From: an uncultured Helicobacteraceae bacterium
Lineage (GTDB): Bacteria; Campylobacterota; Campylobacteria; Campylobacterales; Helicobacteraceae
NCBI GenBank assembly: GCA_910578285.1
Contig: CAJTQL010000004.1
Location: forward strand, 1 to 64,000
DNA length: 64,000 nt
Direction of reading: 5' to 3'
Every line of letters begins with the position of its first letter. Position 1 is the stretch's first letter. Below are positions 26,805 through 36,153 of the stretch, piece by piece. The notes beneath the pieces are model-generated. The model searched no databases. It had not been told where the DNA came from and saw only the letters and a list, made by a program, of their open reading frames with translations. A program made the translations under genes and the position numbers.

Positions 26805-27413
26805 TCAAAACTTATTTTTGTCCCTTCGCCCCAAAACTTCTTGCCAAACCTCATGAGCAATGCGAGAATCAAGCCCACGTAGAATCTCGCGCCTGCCTTC
26901 AAGCAACCCTTGTCGAATCTGTGTCGAGCTGTAAGGACAAAAAAAGTCAACCCAGCAAAAATCGATTGTCTGCAAAATCGCAGCATCACATGGGAAATTG
27001 GGACGCGCAAAAACGACAAACACAGCCTTTTGGCGCAGAATCTCAAATCCAAACCACTCATGCAACCGAGCGAGCTGGTCAGCGCCAATGACGATTCCGA
27101 ATTTTTGTGTGTTGGCAATTGCATGATGTAGATAGTCGAGAGTATGCAGGCTCGGCGTGGACGCACCACGCGCTATCTCAAAGTCGCTCACAACAATCTT
27201 AGGATTGGCGAACACGATTTTCGCCCAACGCAACCTCAACTCGGCGCAAAAGAGACTTTGCGTCTTGAAAGGGCTCAAAAACGTAGGCACAACAAAAAGC
27301 CGCTGCGCTCCACATGCACACAGCCGCTCTGCCATCGCGCTATGTCCCACATGTGGCGGGTCAAATGAACCTCCAAACATCACATGTGTAGGAATCGTGG
27401 TCAGTTGTGGCAT
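26805..27413 (-). CDS. nadD: Nicotinate-nucleotide adenylyltransferase
   Basis: A 202-residue enzyme that adenylates nicotinate mononucleotide to make deamido-NAD. It has the nucleotidyltransferase signature MFGGSFDPPHVGHSAMAE and the late SSTQIRQGL motif that binds ATP, with GIVIGADQLARLHEW between them. Start ATG 27413 follows AAGGAAAG. A TATAAT -10 on the minus strand at 27430-27435 gives a very short leader. It diverges from the small membrane protein gene at 27510. Confidence 0.94.
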   Translation of the reverse strand: MPQLTTIPTHVMFGGSFDPPHVGHSAMAERLCACGAQRLFVVPTFLSPFKTQSLFCAELRLRWAKIVFANPKIVVSDFEIARGASTPSLHTLDYLHHAIANTQKFGIVIGADQLARLHEWFGFEILRQKAVFVVFARPNFPCDAAILQTIDFCWVDFFCPYSSTQIRQGLLEGRREILRGLDSRIAHEVWQEVLGRRDKNKF

Positions 27414-27429
27414 TTCTTTCCTTTGCGAT

Positions 27430-27461
27430 ATTATACACTAGCTCACAGCTTATGCTATAAT
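27430..27461. promoter_or_regulatory. Divergent promoters for nadD and the 97-residue membrane protein
   Basis: Minus strand: AGTGTATAATATCG with TATAAT at 27430-27435 for nadD. Plus strand: CTTATGCTATAATGCG with TATAAT at 27456-27461 for the gene at 27510. Both carry the upstream TG. Confidence 0.6.
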
Positions 27462-27509
27462 GCGGAACAAAAATGGCTATCATCAAGAAAACAGCCGAAT
27501 CGAGGAAAT

Positions 27510-27803
27510 ATGGCATTTCGCAAAAAATCCAAACTCAAGCCCGCAGCAACAACGGCTTCTTCCAGTCAGCCTATGGAGGTTAAAGCACATAGAGGATTTG
27601 ATCTTGCTTCGTGGATTGTCCCAACACTTGGCTTTGTTGTGTTTGCCTATACAATGATATTTGTGGCAATGTATACAATGAAAGTCGGAGGACCCAATGT
27701 GAGTCTCTATATCCCACCAGAGTCAGAACAAGTACGACCGAACACGAGTGTTGATAAAGTCTTGCAGGGGATTAATGACGCATTTGACCCTAACAAAAAA
27801 TAA
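27510..27803 (+). CDS. Small single-span membrane protein, unknown
   Basis: A 97-residue protein with a basic, Ser/Thr/Pro-rich N terminus (MAFRKKSKLKPA), one hydrophobic helix near residues 35-55 (IVPTLGFVVFAYTMIFVAMY) and a short hydrophilic tail. By charge the N terminus should face the cytoplasm and the tail the periplasm. ATG 27510 has GAGGAA upstream. It lies between nadD and the flagellar flgM group, and the probable sigma-28 element for flgM starts inside its last codons. I do not recognise a family; a flagellar role is only suggested by location. Confidence 0.7.
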   Translation: MAFRKKSKLKPAATTASSSQPMEVKAHRGFDLASWIVPTLGFVVFAYTMIFVAMYTMKVGGPNVSLYIPPESEQVRPNTSVDKVLQGINDAFDPNKK

Positions 27804-27817
27804 TATTGTGTCGATAT
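27791..27817 (+). promoter_or_regulatory. Probable sigma-28 (FliA) promoter for flgM-flgN-flgK
   Basis: TAAC (27791-27794), 15 bases, then GTCGATAT (27810-27817) compares well with the sigma-28 consensus TAAA-N15-GCCGATAA. It lies 32 bases before the flgM start and overlaps the end of the previous gene. FliA control of flgM is known in H. pylori. Confidence 0.6.
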
Positions 27818-27848
27818 AGTCTATGAATCGTTTATGAAAGGAGGCATT

Positions 27849-28070
27849 ATGATTGGCTCTATCCGACATGACAATGCGTTTTTCCAAGCCGCAAGTCAGG
27901 CTGTGAGCAATACGCAAGGCAATGAACAAACAGCAAAACGTGCAAACAAAGACGATAAAATCGAGACTTCGCGCGTTGCTGAAATCAAAGAAGCCTTAGC
28001 AAAAGGCGAATATAAAATCGATATAGGAGGCAGTGCAGCAAAAATGGCACGGAATTTGCTTGGGAAGTAG
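27849..28070 (+). CDS. flgM: Anti-sigma-28 factor FlgM
   Basis: A 73-residue anti-sigma factor that holds FliA until the hook is complete. The C-terminal half carries the family pattern SRVAEIKEALAKGEYKIDIG followed by KMARNLLG, which wraps around sigma-28. The N-terminal half is short and polar. ATG 27849 follows AAAGGAGGC. The start of the group flgM - flgN-like - flgK matches H. pylori HP1122-HP1119. Confidence 0.88.
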   Translation: MIGSIRHDNAFFQAASQAVSNTQGNEQTAKRANKDDKIETSRVAEIKEALAKGEYKIDIGGSAAKMARNLLGK

Positions 28071-28094
28071 TAGCTAAACTTTAAGGAGCGACAG

Positions 28095-28523
28095 ATGCTA
28101 CAAACCCATATTCAAGATTCCATTGCCGATGTGCAAGCACTCATTGCCATCACCAAAGAAGATATCGAGGACATCAAACAAGCAAAACATGAAGCGGTTT
28201 TTGCGCGCATGAAGCCCAAAGAGTATTTGATTGATGCTTTTTTCCACAAAAAAGAGCTTGCAAAAGAAATCATTCAAGGGCTCGTGGAGCAGCGCCCCGG
28301 AGTCGAGGTGCGCGAACTCATTGGTCCTGAAGCCGTTGCGCTGTTTGACACATTGAACACACATCTCTTTGAGCTCAAAGAAGAAAATCTCCGATTTGCA
28401 CGCTTGTCTGCTGCGGTGGGTGAATTTTATCATTCGATGCTTGACAATCTCATTCCATCTGAAAGCGATTATCGCGGTAGGCATATTTCCAAAGATGTTA
28501 GCTTCATCTCTGTTGATGCTTAA
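28095..28523 (+). CDS. flgN: FlgN-like flagellar export chaperone
   Basis: A 142-residue, mostly helical and charged protein between flgM and flgK. Its size, helical character and position match the FlgN-type chaperone that escorts FlgK and FlgL to the flagellar export gate; H. pylori HP1120 occupies the same place. Sequence identity to classical FlgN is weak, so the name rests on context. ATG 28095 has AAGGAGCGAC upstream. Gap to flgK is 10 bases. Confidence 0.7.
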   Translation: MLQTHIQDSIADVQALIAITKEDIEDIKQAKHEAVFARMKPKEYLIDAFFHKKELAKEIIQGLVEQRPGVEVRELIGPEAVALFDTLNTHLFELKEENLRFARLSAAVGEFYHSMLDNLIPSESDYRGRHISKDVSFISVDA

Positions 28524-28533
28524 GGAGTAGAAT

Positions 28534-30372
28534 ATGCCAAGTATTTTTACTTCTCTCAACACTGCCTATACAGGATTGAACGCTCATCAGACAATGGTCG
28601 ACACCACAGGGCACAATATTGCTAATGCAAGCACAGAGCTGTATAGCCGACAAGTTGTGCAAACTAGCAACACATCGCTCAACAATATTGGACATTTTGG
28701 CACGTATGGAATTGGCGTCAATGTCGATACAATCAAGCGCTTGCATGATGAATACGTCTTTAGCCGCTATGTAACAGCTGCGGGCGAAAAAGAGTATAGC
28801 CAGACCAAATATGATGTCTTGCGTGAAGTTTCAGCCTATCTCCCCGATGTGCAGCAAAAGGGTATTTACAATGATTTGCAAGAATATTTCAACGCATGGA
28901 AAGACTTCTCGGAAAAATCCAGCGACCCTGCGCAAAGAATCGTGCTAGCAGAAAAAACGCAAACGCTTGCCACAACGATTCGCGAAACACGCAATCGCCT
29001 CTATCAGCTCCAGCTCGACATCAACGAAGAAGCAGCGGACATCATCAAAAAAGTCAATGATTTGGGGCAGGAGATTGCCAATATCAACAGACAAATCACG
29101 ATGTATGAACGTGAAGATAGGCTTGCTCCAGCAAATGATTTGCGCGATGAGCGCGACCGAAAAGAGTTCCAACTCTCCAAGCTTATCGGCGGACAAGCAT
29201 TCAAAGAAGCACTCAAAGTCGATGGCATGTTTACAGATTCTGTCGACTTTACAGAGGATTATAGCTATAAAATTGCGCATGGCTACACTCTTGTCGATGG
29301 TGTAACCTTTCACCCGCTTGCTGTCGATAACTCGAAGAATCCCGAAGGATTCTACAATTTCCTCTACACCAAGCAAGATTGGAAACACAAAGACCTCACC
29401 TCCGATTTACGTGAAGGCAAACTTGGCGCATTGCTCGCCACAGGTGTGGCTGATGTGAGCAAAAGCGCAACTGCGTCACTTGGAGATATTCAGCGCTATA
29501 TCAATATGCTTGACACCTTTGCTGCTGGGCTCATCGAATCCACCAACAACATCTATGCCCAAAGTGCAGCGCCCAATATTCGCGGCGACTTTATGGAGAA
29601 TCTTGATGCTAACGAGGCTGTTGTGAGTTCCGGGTATCCTTTCCGTGAAGGCAGCTTTGATGTTGTGCTTTATAATAGCACAGGCGATGAGATTGCGCGC
29701 AAGACAGTTACCATTGATGGCAAAACCACAATGAATGACATTTTGACGCAGCTCAACACAAACTCTGACGACAACAACGATGCCAACGCAAATAATGACT
29801 TTGATGATTATTTTGAAGCTGTGTATAACAACAAATCGCGCACATTCCAAATCAACCCCAAGGCTGCTTTGAATATTAAAGAAATCACCATTGGGATTGA
29901 AGACAAAGGCAGCAATATTGCTGGTGCGCTTGGACTCAACAGATTCTTCTCTGGGCGCGATGCGCGAGACATCGACCTTGCGCTCAACTATAGCAAAGAC
30001 CCAACAACAATCAAGGCATACAAAGCGAATGTAACAGGCAACCATGATGTTGCCAATGCAATGATTCAGCTGCAATACGATAATGTTACATTCCGCGAAT
30101 ATGACGGCACAGACCATGTGTTCAAGCTCTTTGAATATTACAAAAACCTCGCTGGACAAGTCGCAAACGACACGGCAGATGCAAAGGCAAACAATGAGCT
30201 CAAAAGTGCTGTTTTGGTGTCTGTAAAAGAGGAACATGACGCCATTTCGGGTGTGAGCCTTGATGAGGAACTCACTAATTTGATTCAATTCCAAGCAGGC
30301 TATACGGCAAATGCGAAGGTTGTTTCGACACTTGATGAAATCATCAACACGCTCTTGGGCTTGAAACAATAG
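28534..30372 (+). CDS. flgK: Flagellar hook-associated protein FlgK (HAP1)
   Basis: A 612-residue hook-filament junction protein exported through the flagellar type III system. The N-terminal D0 helix has SLNTAYTGLNAHQTMVDTTG and HNIANASTELYSRQVV, the hallmark of hook/rod proteins. The C-terminal helix ends SLDEELTNLIQFQAGYTANA then KVVSTLDEIINTLLGL. Start ATG 28534 has AAGGAGTAG upstream. It is the last gene of the flgM group; a glycosyltransferase gene is convergent 23 bases away. Confidence 0.96.
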   Translation: MPSIFTSLNTAYTGLNAHQTMVDTTGHNIANASTELYSRQVVQTSNTSLNNIGHFGTYGIGVNVDTIKRLHDEYVFSRYVTAAGEKEYSQTKYDVLREVSAYLPDVQQKGIYNDLQEYFNAWKDFSEKSSDPAQRIVLAEKTQTLATTIRETRNRLYQLQLDINEEAADIIKKVNDLGQEIANINRQITMYEREDRLAPANDLRDERDRKEFQLSKLIGGQAFKEALKVDGMFTDSVDFTEDYSYKIAHGYTLVDGVTFHPLAVDNSKNPEGFYNFLYTKQDWKHKDLTSDLREGKLGALLATGVADVSKSATASLGDIQRYINMLDTFAAGLIESTNNIYAQSAAPNIRGDFMENLDANEAVVSSGYPFREGSFDVVLYNSTGDEIARKTVTIDGKTTMNDILTQLNTNSDDNNDANANNDFDDYFEAVYNNKSRTFQINPKAALNIKEITIGIEDKGSNIAGALGLNRFFSGRDARDIDLALNYSKDPTTIKAYKANVTGNHDVANAMIQLQYDNVTFREYDGTDHVFKLFEYYKNLAGQVANDTADAKANNELKSAVLVSVKEEHDAISGVSLDEELTNLIQFQAGYTANAKVVSTLDEIINTLLGLKQ

Positions 30373-30395
30373 CTTTTTTCTAGCCTAGAATCGAC

Positions 30396-31508
30396 CTAGC
30401 ACTCACAAAGCCCATGATAGAGTGCGCGCCATTGTGGGATTATTTGCTTGGGGAGGAATGCTTGGCTTCGTTCCTGTGCGCCTTGTGCAAGCTGCGCATA
30501 AAGCGCCTTGTCATTTTTGAGAGTGCATAAGGCATTGGCAAGTGCTTGTGAGTCACACATAGGGACGATAAGCCCACTTTGCAAATGTATATTGACAAAA
30601 TGCACACCTGAACGTTGAATCTGCGTTGCAACAACGGGTTTGCCAAAGCCCATTGCCTCGAGCTGCACGATTCCAAACATCTCTGTGCGCTCGATTGACG
30701 GCAGCACAAATACATCGCATTGCTCAAAATAATTGCAGATTTCTTGCGTGCTCAACGCACCCAACAAAAATACGCGATTCTGAAGATTGTGGTGCTTGAT
30801 TTGTCCTGCTAGCTTCTGGTATAATCCGCCATTACCCCCAATGAAAATGCGAAAATTTTCATCGAGCATGTTTGCTGCATTAATCAAATATTCAAAACCC
30901 TTATAAGAAACCAAGCGTCCGAGCGCAAAAATATTAAAAAATCTTTTATCAAGCTGTATGCAATTTTCTTGTGGCACAAGTGGCGTAATGGAATAGGGAA
31001 TCACTCTACTTTTCTGTGCAAATTGTGGGGCATAATCTGAATCTTTGATATGCGCATGCGTTGCGCCAACAACCACATCAGCACGTCGAATGAGCCATTG
31101 TAAAAGTGGCGCATAGAATCGCAAAAGACGTTTCTGCCGCACGATGTCGGCATGCCATTGCAAGACGATTTTTGCTTTTGGACGCACCAAAAATAGAGCA
31201 AGTGCTGCCATAGGGTCTGGATGATGCACATGAATGATGTCATATTGTGGAGCGAGCGAATGCAATTGTGCAATCATCATCGGCGCAATCGCTGTTCGTG
31301 CAAGCTTGCCAAAACTTGCCGCGCGTGTGATTGTATAGAGAATCTCGCCGTTTTTGTGGGAGCTTGTTTGCGAACGCAATATCTCATTTGCACAAAGAAC
31401 ATCGGTTTGCAATCCCACAGCATTGCAGCCCTCGACAAGCTCGGCAATCACGCGCTCCACGCCACCATGTGTTGGGGGGTAGAACTTCCCCAAATGTAGG
31501 ATTCTCAT
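30396..31508 (-). CDS. GT4-family glycosyltransferase
   Basis: A 370-residue GT-B glycosyltransferase. It has the N-terminal motif HLGKFYPPTHGGVERVIAEL, and in the C-terminal Rossmann domain FALGRLVSYKGFEYLINAA, IGGNGGLYQKLA, and SIERTEMFGIVQLEAMGFGK, whose E(x7)E-like motif binds the nucleotide sugar. Its start ATG 31508 overlaps the gmd stop by one base (TAATG), so the two are coupled. Inference: it adds a GDP-mannose-derived sugar (from the Gmd product) to a surface glycan or lipopolysaccharide. Donor and acceptor are not proven by sequence. Confidence 0.87.
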   Translation of the reverse strand: MRILHLGKFYPPTHGGVERVIAELVEGCNAVGLQTDVLCANEILRSQTSSHKNGEILYTITRAASFGKLARTAIAPMMIAQLHSLAPQYDIIHVHHPDPMAALALFLVRPKAKIVLQWHADIVRQKRLLRFYAPLLQWLIRRADVVVGATHAHIKDSDYAPQFAQKSRVIPYSITPLVPQENCIQLDKRFFNIFALGRLVSYKGFEYLINAANMLDENFRIFIGGNGGLYQKLAGQIKHHNLQNRVFLLGALSTQEICNYFEQCDVFVLPSIERTEMFGIVQLEAMGFGKPVVATQIQRSGVHFVNIHLQSGLIVPMCDSQALANALCTLKNDKALYAQLAQGAQERSQAFLPKQIIPQWRALYHGLCEC

Positions 31509-32539
31509 TATCCTTGTGTGTGCAGATTGTGTTGCATGTCTGCTTCGAGCATGAACTTGCATAGCTGTTGTAAATCACAGCTAGGCTTCCAACCAAGCAG
31601 TTTATGGGCTTTGCTCGCATCGCCAATGAGACAATCCACTTCACTTGGGCGGTAATATTTTGGGTTGATACGCACGCGCACAATGCCGCGCTCATCGCGC
31701 CCAATCTCATCAGCTCCGCTATTTTCCCATGTGATTGGCATCTTTGCAAGCGTGAAACAATACTCAACAAATTCTTTGATACTATAGCTCTTGCCTGTCG
31801 CTAAAACAAAAGTTTCTGGCGTATCATATTGCAACATTTGCCACATTCCCTCGACATATTCTTTAGCAAAGCCCCAATCACGTTTCGCATAGAGATTACC
31901 AAGCTCTAAACATTCTAGCTTGCCTAGCGAAATCTTGGCGACAGAATCGGTGATTTTGCGTGTTACAAATTCGATGCCGCGCAAAGGAGATTCATGATTG
32001 AATAAGATTCCGCTACATGCAAAAAGATGATAGCTTTGCGCATAGTTGATTGTAAGCCAATGCGCATAGAGTTTTGAAGTGGCATAAGGACTGCATGGGC
32101 AAAAGGAGGATTGTTCATTTTGTATGGGTGAGCCTGTATTGCCAAACATCTCGGAGGTTGAAGCTTGATAGAATCGAATCTTGGGGTTGCAGATTCGGAT
32201 AGCTTCGAGCAGATGGAGCGTTCCAAGTGCATTGGTATGCATTGTAGCAAGCGGCTGGGTGAACGAGCTTGGGACAAAAGATTGTGCTGCAAGGTTATAG
32301 ATTTCATCAGGCTCAACACTTTCAATCAGTGCAAAGACAGCGCTACTGTCGGTGATGTCGGTCTCAATGAGCGTCAGCGCGGCATGCTCCTCGATTCCAA
32401 GCGCTCGCAAACGCCAAAAGTTTGGGGTACTCACACGTCGATAAATCCCATAAACTGCATAGCCTTTTGCCAACAACAACGCCGCAAGGTATGCACCATC
32501 TTGCCCAGTAATCCCCGTTATGATTGCCTTTTTAGACAT
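31508..32539 (-). CDS. gmd: GDP-mannose 4,6-dehydratase
   Basis: A 343-residue SDR enzyme that turns GDP-mannose into GDP-4-keto-6-deoxymannose, precursor of fucose, rhamnose and related sugars. It has IITGITGQDGAYLAALLL, the catalytic Thr-Glu in QASTSEMFGN, SPYATSKLYAHW with Tyr-Lys, and NHESPLRGIEFVTRKI, which is close to Gmd/RMD sequences. The Arg-rich RRVSTPNFWRL after the Rossmann domain is shorter than in usual Gmd. The next enzyme (fcl/wcaG or rmd) is not adjacent. ATG 32539 has AAAAGGGGCGAG upstream; a -10-like TAGAAT is at 32575-32580 (minus). Confidence 0.92.
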   Translation of the reverse strand: MSKKAIITGITGQDGAYLAALLLAKGYAVYGIYRRVSTPNFWRLRALGIEEHAALTLIETDITDSSAVFALIESVEPDEIYNLAAQSFVPSSFTQPLATMHTNALGTLHLLEAIRICNPKIRFYQASTSEMFGNTGSPIQNEQSSFCPCSPYATSKLYAHWLTINYAQSYHLFACSGILFNHESPLRGIEFVTRKITDSVAKISLGKLECLELGNLYAKRDWGFAKEYVEGMWQMLQYDTPETFVLATGKSYSIKEFVEYCFTLAKMPITWENSGADEIGRDERGIVRVRINPKYYRPSEVDCLIGDASKAHKLLGWKPSCDLQQLCKFMLEADMQHNLHTQG

Positions 32540-32618
32540 CAACGTCTCGCCCCTTTTGTCTCATTACAAGCAAAATTCTAACACAACTAATCTGAAAAAA
32601 CATTAAGTAATAATATGC

Positions 32619-32624
32619 TACAAT
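32619..32624 (+). promoter_or_regulatory. Promoter -10 for the CorC-like gene
   Basis: AATATGCTACAATCG has a TG-extended TACAAT, about 38 bases before the start codon. Confidence 0.5.
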
Positions 32625-32661
32625 CGTTTACATATTTCTTGTTTTGTTGTTAGAGGAGTTG

Positions 32662-33969
32662 TTGTTGGACCTGCATAGTCTCTTTATGCTATTTTTAGCT
32701 CTCCTGTTGGTTGCTTTGAATGCTTTTTTTGTTCTCTCCGAATTTTCGATTGTCAAAGTGCGGCGCTCGCGTCTCGAAGAGCTTGTCAAAAGAGGCAATA
32801 ACACTGCGCGGCTTGCGCTTAGAATCTCCGATCATCTCGACACCTACCTTAGTGCCAATCAACTTGGAATCACGCTAGCCTCGCTTGCGCTTGGGTGGAT
32901 CGCCGAACCTGCCGTGGAACATTTGTTGATTGCCCCTCTAACCTTTCTTGCAGGCGGCAATGCTGTTTTGGGCAAGACAATCAGCATTGTTGTTACATTT
33001 ACAATCATCACCTTTTTACATGTCGTGCTTGGCGAGCTTGTCCCCAAATCGCTTGCGATTGCCAAAACTGAACGCGTTGTATTGCTCATCGCTCGCCCGT
33101 TGCATCTTTTTTGGGTGCTTTTCTATCCCCTCATTCGGCTTTTTGACCTCACTGCGCTTTTCTTTTTGCGTTGTTTGCGAATCGAGCCCGCCAAAGAAAG
33201 CGAACTCGCACATAGTGAAGAGGAGCTCAAAATCATTGTCGGCGAATCGCTCAAAGGCGGGCACATCGACATGCTCGAGGGTGAGATTATGAAAAATGCC
33301 GTTGAGTTTTCAGACACTGTTGCAAAAGAAATCATGACGCCACGCAACGACATGATGTGTCTCAATGCGCAAGCCTCGCTCGAACAAAATATGGACATTG
33401 TCATGCAATCGGGCTACACACGTTTTCCATACTACACAGATAGCAAAGACAATATTCAGGGTATCATTCATATCCGCGATTTGCTCAAACTCGCATGCAA
33501 GAACGAGCAAATTGATTTTGAAAAAATCATTCGCCCTGTGATTATCGTCCCAGAGAGTGCACCGATTGCAAAGATTCTCACCACAATGAACAAAGACAGA
33601 ATCCACACTGCGCTTGTGATTGACGAATATGGTGGGACATCGGGAATGATTACAATGGAAGATATTGTCGAGGAAATCATTGGCGATATTCATGACGAGC
33701 ATGACACACGTGTTCTCGATGAGTTTCAAGAAATCGAGCCCAACTGCTATGAAGTCGATGGCAAACATGAAATTTTTGCACTCGAAGAAAAAATCGGCTT
33801 TGAATTTGATGCACACAAAGATGAAGTGAGCATTGGTGGATATGTCTTTAGCCTCATTGGCACAGTTCCAAATGTCGGAGACACAATCAGCGACCTCAAC
33901 GCTGATTTTGAAGTACTCGAAATGGACGGGAATCGCATCAAGCGTATTAAAATCAAACGTAGAACCTAG
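32662..33969 (+). CDS. CorC/HlyC-like membrane protein with CBS pair
   Basis: A 435-residue inner-membrane protein. The N-terminal CNNM/DUF21 transmembrane domain (LFLALLLVALNAFFVLSEFS, then ANQLGITLASLALGWIAEP and VLGELVPKSLAI) is followed by two CBS domains (EIMTPRNDMMCL, then DRIHTALVIDEYGGTSGMIT) and a CorC/HlyC C-terminal domain (VSIGGYVFSLIGTVPNVGDT). Family members are often called hemolysins but act in Mg/Co efflux or ion homeostasis. The start appears to be TTG 32662 with AGAGGAG at 32649-32655; TTG 32659 is equally possible. glyS follows after 21 bases. Confidence 0.9.
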   Translation: MLDLHSLFMLFLALLLVALNAFFVLSEFSIVKVRRSRLEELVKRGNNTARLALRISDHLDTYLSANQLGITLASLALGWIAEPAVEHLLIAPLTFLAGGNAVLGKTISIVVTFTIITFLHVVLGELVPKSLAIAKTERVVLLIARPLHLFWVLFYPLIRLFDLTALFFLRCLRIEPAKESELAHSEEELKIIVGESLKGGHIDMLEGEIMKNAVEFSDTVAKEIMTPRNDMMCLNAQASLEQNMDIVMQSGYTRFPYYTDSKDNIQGIIHIRDLLKLACKNEQIDFEKIIRPVIIVPESAPIAKILTTMNKDRIHTALVIDEYGGTSGMITMEDIVEEIIGDIHDEHDTRVLDEFQEIEPNCYEVDGKHEIFALEEKIGFEFDAHKDEVSIGGYVFSLIGTVPNVGDTISDLNADFEVLEMDGNRIKRIKIKRRT

Positions 33970-33990
33970 CAAAATCTTTTGGAGTAGATT

Positions 33991-36036
33991 GTGAGTATTG
34001 CATTATTTATTGAAATTGGCACAGAGGAATTGCCTGCCATTCCATTTTTGAAAGAACTGCCAAACATCTTAGACAAATTCTATGCTGCCTTGAACACACA
34101 ACAAATTGACGGGCAATGCCGCTTTGACTACACGCCACGGCGGCTCGTTGTGCGCGGGCAGATAGACGCAAAGCAAAAGGACGGAATTGAAGAATTTTTC
34201 GGTCCCCCTGTGAGTGTTGCCTATCACAATGGCACACCAAGCAAAGCCTTTGATGGATTTTTGAAACGTACAGGCGCAAACAAAGATGCGATTCGGACAA
34301 CACACAAAGATGGGAAAGAGGTGTTGTACTATCAAAAACACAGCAAGGGACGCGAAACACATTTGGTCATTGCCGACGTGGTGCGCGACTTTGTGCAGCG
34401 GCTGCATTTTGGCAAAACAATGCGCTGGGGAAGCCTCTCTGAAAGCTTCATTCGCCCTGTGCGCACGCTTTGCGTTATGCTTGATAACACACTCATTGAC
34501 ATGGAACTATTCGCCATCAAAAGCGCAAAGAAAACTTGCGTGCATCGTGCACTTGGATTCGAGCCGCTTGGATTTGAGACACAAGCTGAATATGAAAGCC
34601 TGCTCGAGCGCAACGGCGTGATTTTGGATTCGGAAATGCGCAAACAAAGAATCTTGCAACAAATACAAACGATTGAGACGAACAATAACATTTGTGTTGG
34701 GATTGATTCTGAATTGCTTAGCGAAATTGTCGCAATTACTGAATATCCAACAGCACTGCTTGGGCATTTTGATGCACATTTTTTAACAATCCCTAAAGAG
34801 ATGATTATCACATCAATGAAGGAGAATCAACGTTATTTTCCACTCTTCAAAGGCGAGAATCTCTACAATGGATTCATCGTTGTGAGCAATGCCTTTAGGG
34901 GCGATGATTCGCTGATTGTCAAAGGCAATGAACGCGTCCTGCGCGCACGGCTTTCAGACGCGCTGTTTTTCTATCAAAACGATTTGCACAAGGGCTTTGC
35001 GCCTCAATCTCTCCAAAACGTACGCTTTGTCGAAGGGCTTGGCAGTATGGCAGACAAAATGCAACGCGAAAGCACAATCGCCCTATCGCTTGGCACACTC
35101 TATATGCAAAAATTACAAAATCTCACAGGGAAAGATGAAAAGACAGTTCAGAATCTTTTGCAGCAAGCAGCACAGCTAACCAAAGCAGACCTCGTGAGCG
35201 AAAGTGTGTTTGAATTCACTGAATTGCAGGGAATCATCGGCGGCTCGATGGCGGCGCATTTAGGCTATGATGCGCTTATTGTAGGCGCAATTGCCGACCA
35301 ATATTTGCCTAAAAGTCAAGACGACTCTCTGCCACGCAATCTTTTTGCCGCAATTTTTGCACTCGCCTATCGACTCGATAATCTCCTTGCACTCTTTAGC
35401 ATCGGCAAGATTCCAAGCGGCTCAAAAGATCCATTCTCGCTGCGGCGAGCCGCAAATGGAATCATACGCATTGTGCTTGCCTTTGGCTTAGAATTTGATG
35501 TGCAGCAGCGATTGCAGCAATTCGCGCAGCATTATGCAGCCTTTGACACTGCTAAACTTGTGCAATTCATCTTGGAACGTCTGGGGGCATTCTATGATGT
35601 GAATGCTTCGCTTATCACAGCTGTGCTTGCAAGCGGCGAGCGGGATTTGTGCGCGATTGACAAGCGGCTTGTTGCGCTTGGTGCAGCGAAGCAAGATGAG
35701 CTTGGCGCACTTGGTGCGATATTCAAACGCGTGGCAAATATTACACAAGATCTCAATCTTGACAATCTGCCAGAGATTCAGACAGAGATTCTCAATGCAA
35801 GCGAAGAACTCGAGCTCTACCATGCCTTTGAAGCACTCAAGGCGCGCAAATATGCTAGTTTGACCGAAGAATTGCATGCACTTTTAGCGCTTCGTGAGAT
35901 TTTGGACCGCTATTTTGACAAAGTGCTTGTGAACGCACCTGATTCGACATTACGCAACAACCGCAAAGCATTATTGGCGCGGATATATAAAGAATTCCTA
36001 AAAATTGCAGATTTCAAAGAGATTAGTATCAGCTAG
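33991..36036 (+). CDS. glyS: Glycyl-tRNA synthetase beta subunit
   Basis: A 681-residue beta subunit of the alpha2-beta2 glycyl-tRNA synthetase, which binds tRNA-Gly. It has IEIGTEELPAIPFLKEL at the N terminus, FKTVRWGSLS-like FGKTMRWGSLSESFIRPVRT, the AFRGDDSLIVKGNERVLRAR core, LPRNLFAAIFALAYRLDNLL and, in the HD-like region, SGSKDPFSLRRAANGI. Its length is normal. It starts with GTG 33991 after GGAGTAG. The alpha subunit gene glyQ is not in the window. Confidence 0.95.
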   Translation: MSIALFIEIGTEELPAIPFLKELPNILDKFYAALNTQQIDGQCRFDYTPRRLVVRGQIDAKQKDGIEEFFGPPVSVAYHNGTPSKAFDGFLKRTGANKDAIRTTHKDGKEVLYYQKHSKGRETHLVIADVVRDFVQRLHFGKTMRWGSLSESFIRPVRTLCVMLDNTLIDMELFAIKSAKKTCVHRALGFEPLGFETQAEYESLLERNGVILDSEMRKQRILQQIQTIETNNNICVGIDSELLSEIVAITEYPTALLGHFDAHFLTIPKEMIITSMKENQRYFPLFKGENLYNGFIVVSNAFRGDDSLIVKGNERVLRARLSDALFFYQNDLHKGFAPQSLQNVRFVEGLGSMADKMQRESTIALSLGTLYMQKLQNLTGKDEKTVQNLLQQAAQLTKADLVSESVFEFTELQGIIGGSMAAHLGYDALIVGAIADQYLPKSQDDSLPRNLFAAIFALAYRLDNLLALFSIGKIPSGSKDPFSLRRAANGIIRIVLAFGLEFDVQQRLQQFAQHYAAFDTAKLVQFILERLGAFYDVNASLITAVLASGERDLCAIDKRLVALGAAKQDELGALGAIFKRVANITQDLNLDNLPEIQTEILNASEELELYHAFEALKARKYASLTEELHALLALREILDRYFDKVLVNAPDSTLRNNRKALLARIYKEFLKIADFKEISIS

Positions 36037-36153
36037 TCTTTTCCGCCACGCAAAGCACTAATCGCTGTCTAAACTATTGCGCCGTTGCTTAGATGGCGCA
36101 TGATTGAATCTCGCTAAATTGTGCATGCGCATATTCGTTGGATTTTTGTGTTC

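Noticed and set aside
25835..27169. 444-codon version of the secreted cysteine-containing protein
   Set aside because: The extra 137 codons run through nadD sequence on the same strand in another frame; the start at 26758 has a ribosome site, a promoter and a signal peptide.
29476..30369. Long frame (297 codons) antisense to flgK
   Set aside because: It lies entirely inside flgK, has Cys-rich and low-complexity translation, no ribosome site and no family likeness; it is a shadow of flgK.
36037..36153. Possible tRNA or terminator between glyS and the pseudo-receiver gene
   Set aside because: No cloverleaf could be formed. GCGCC/GGCGC gives only a 5-bp stem with no T-run.
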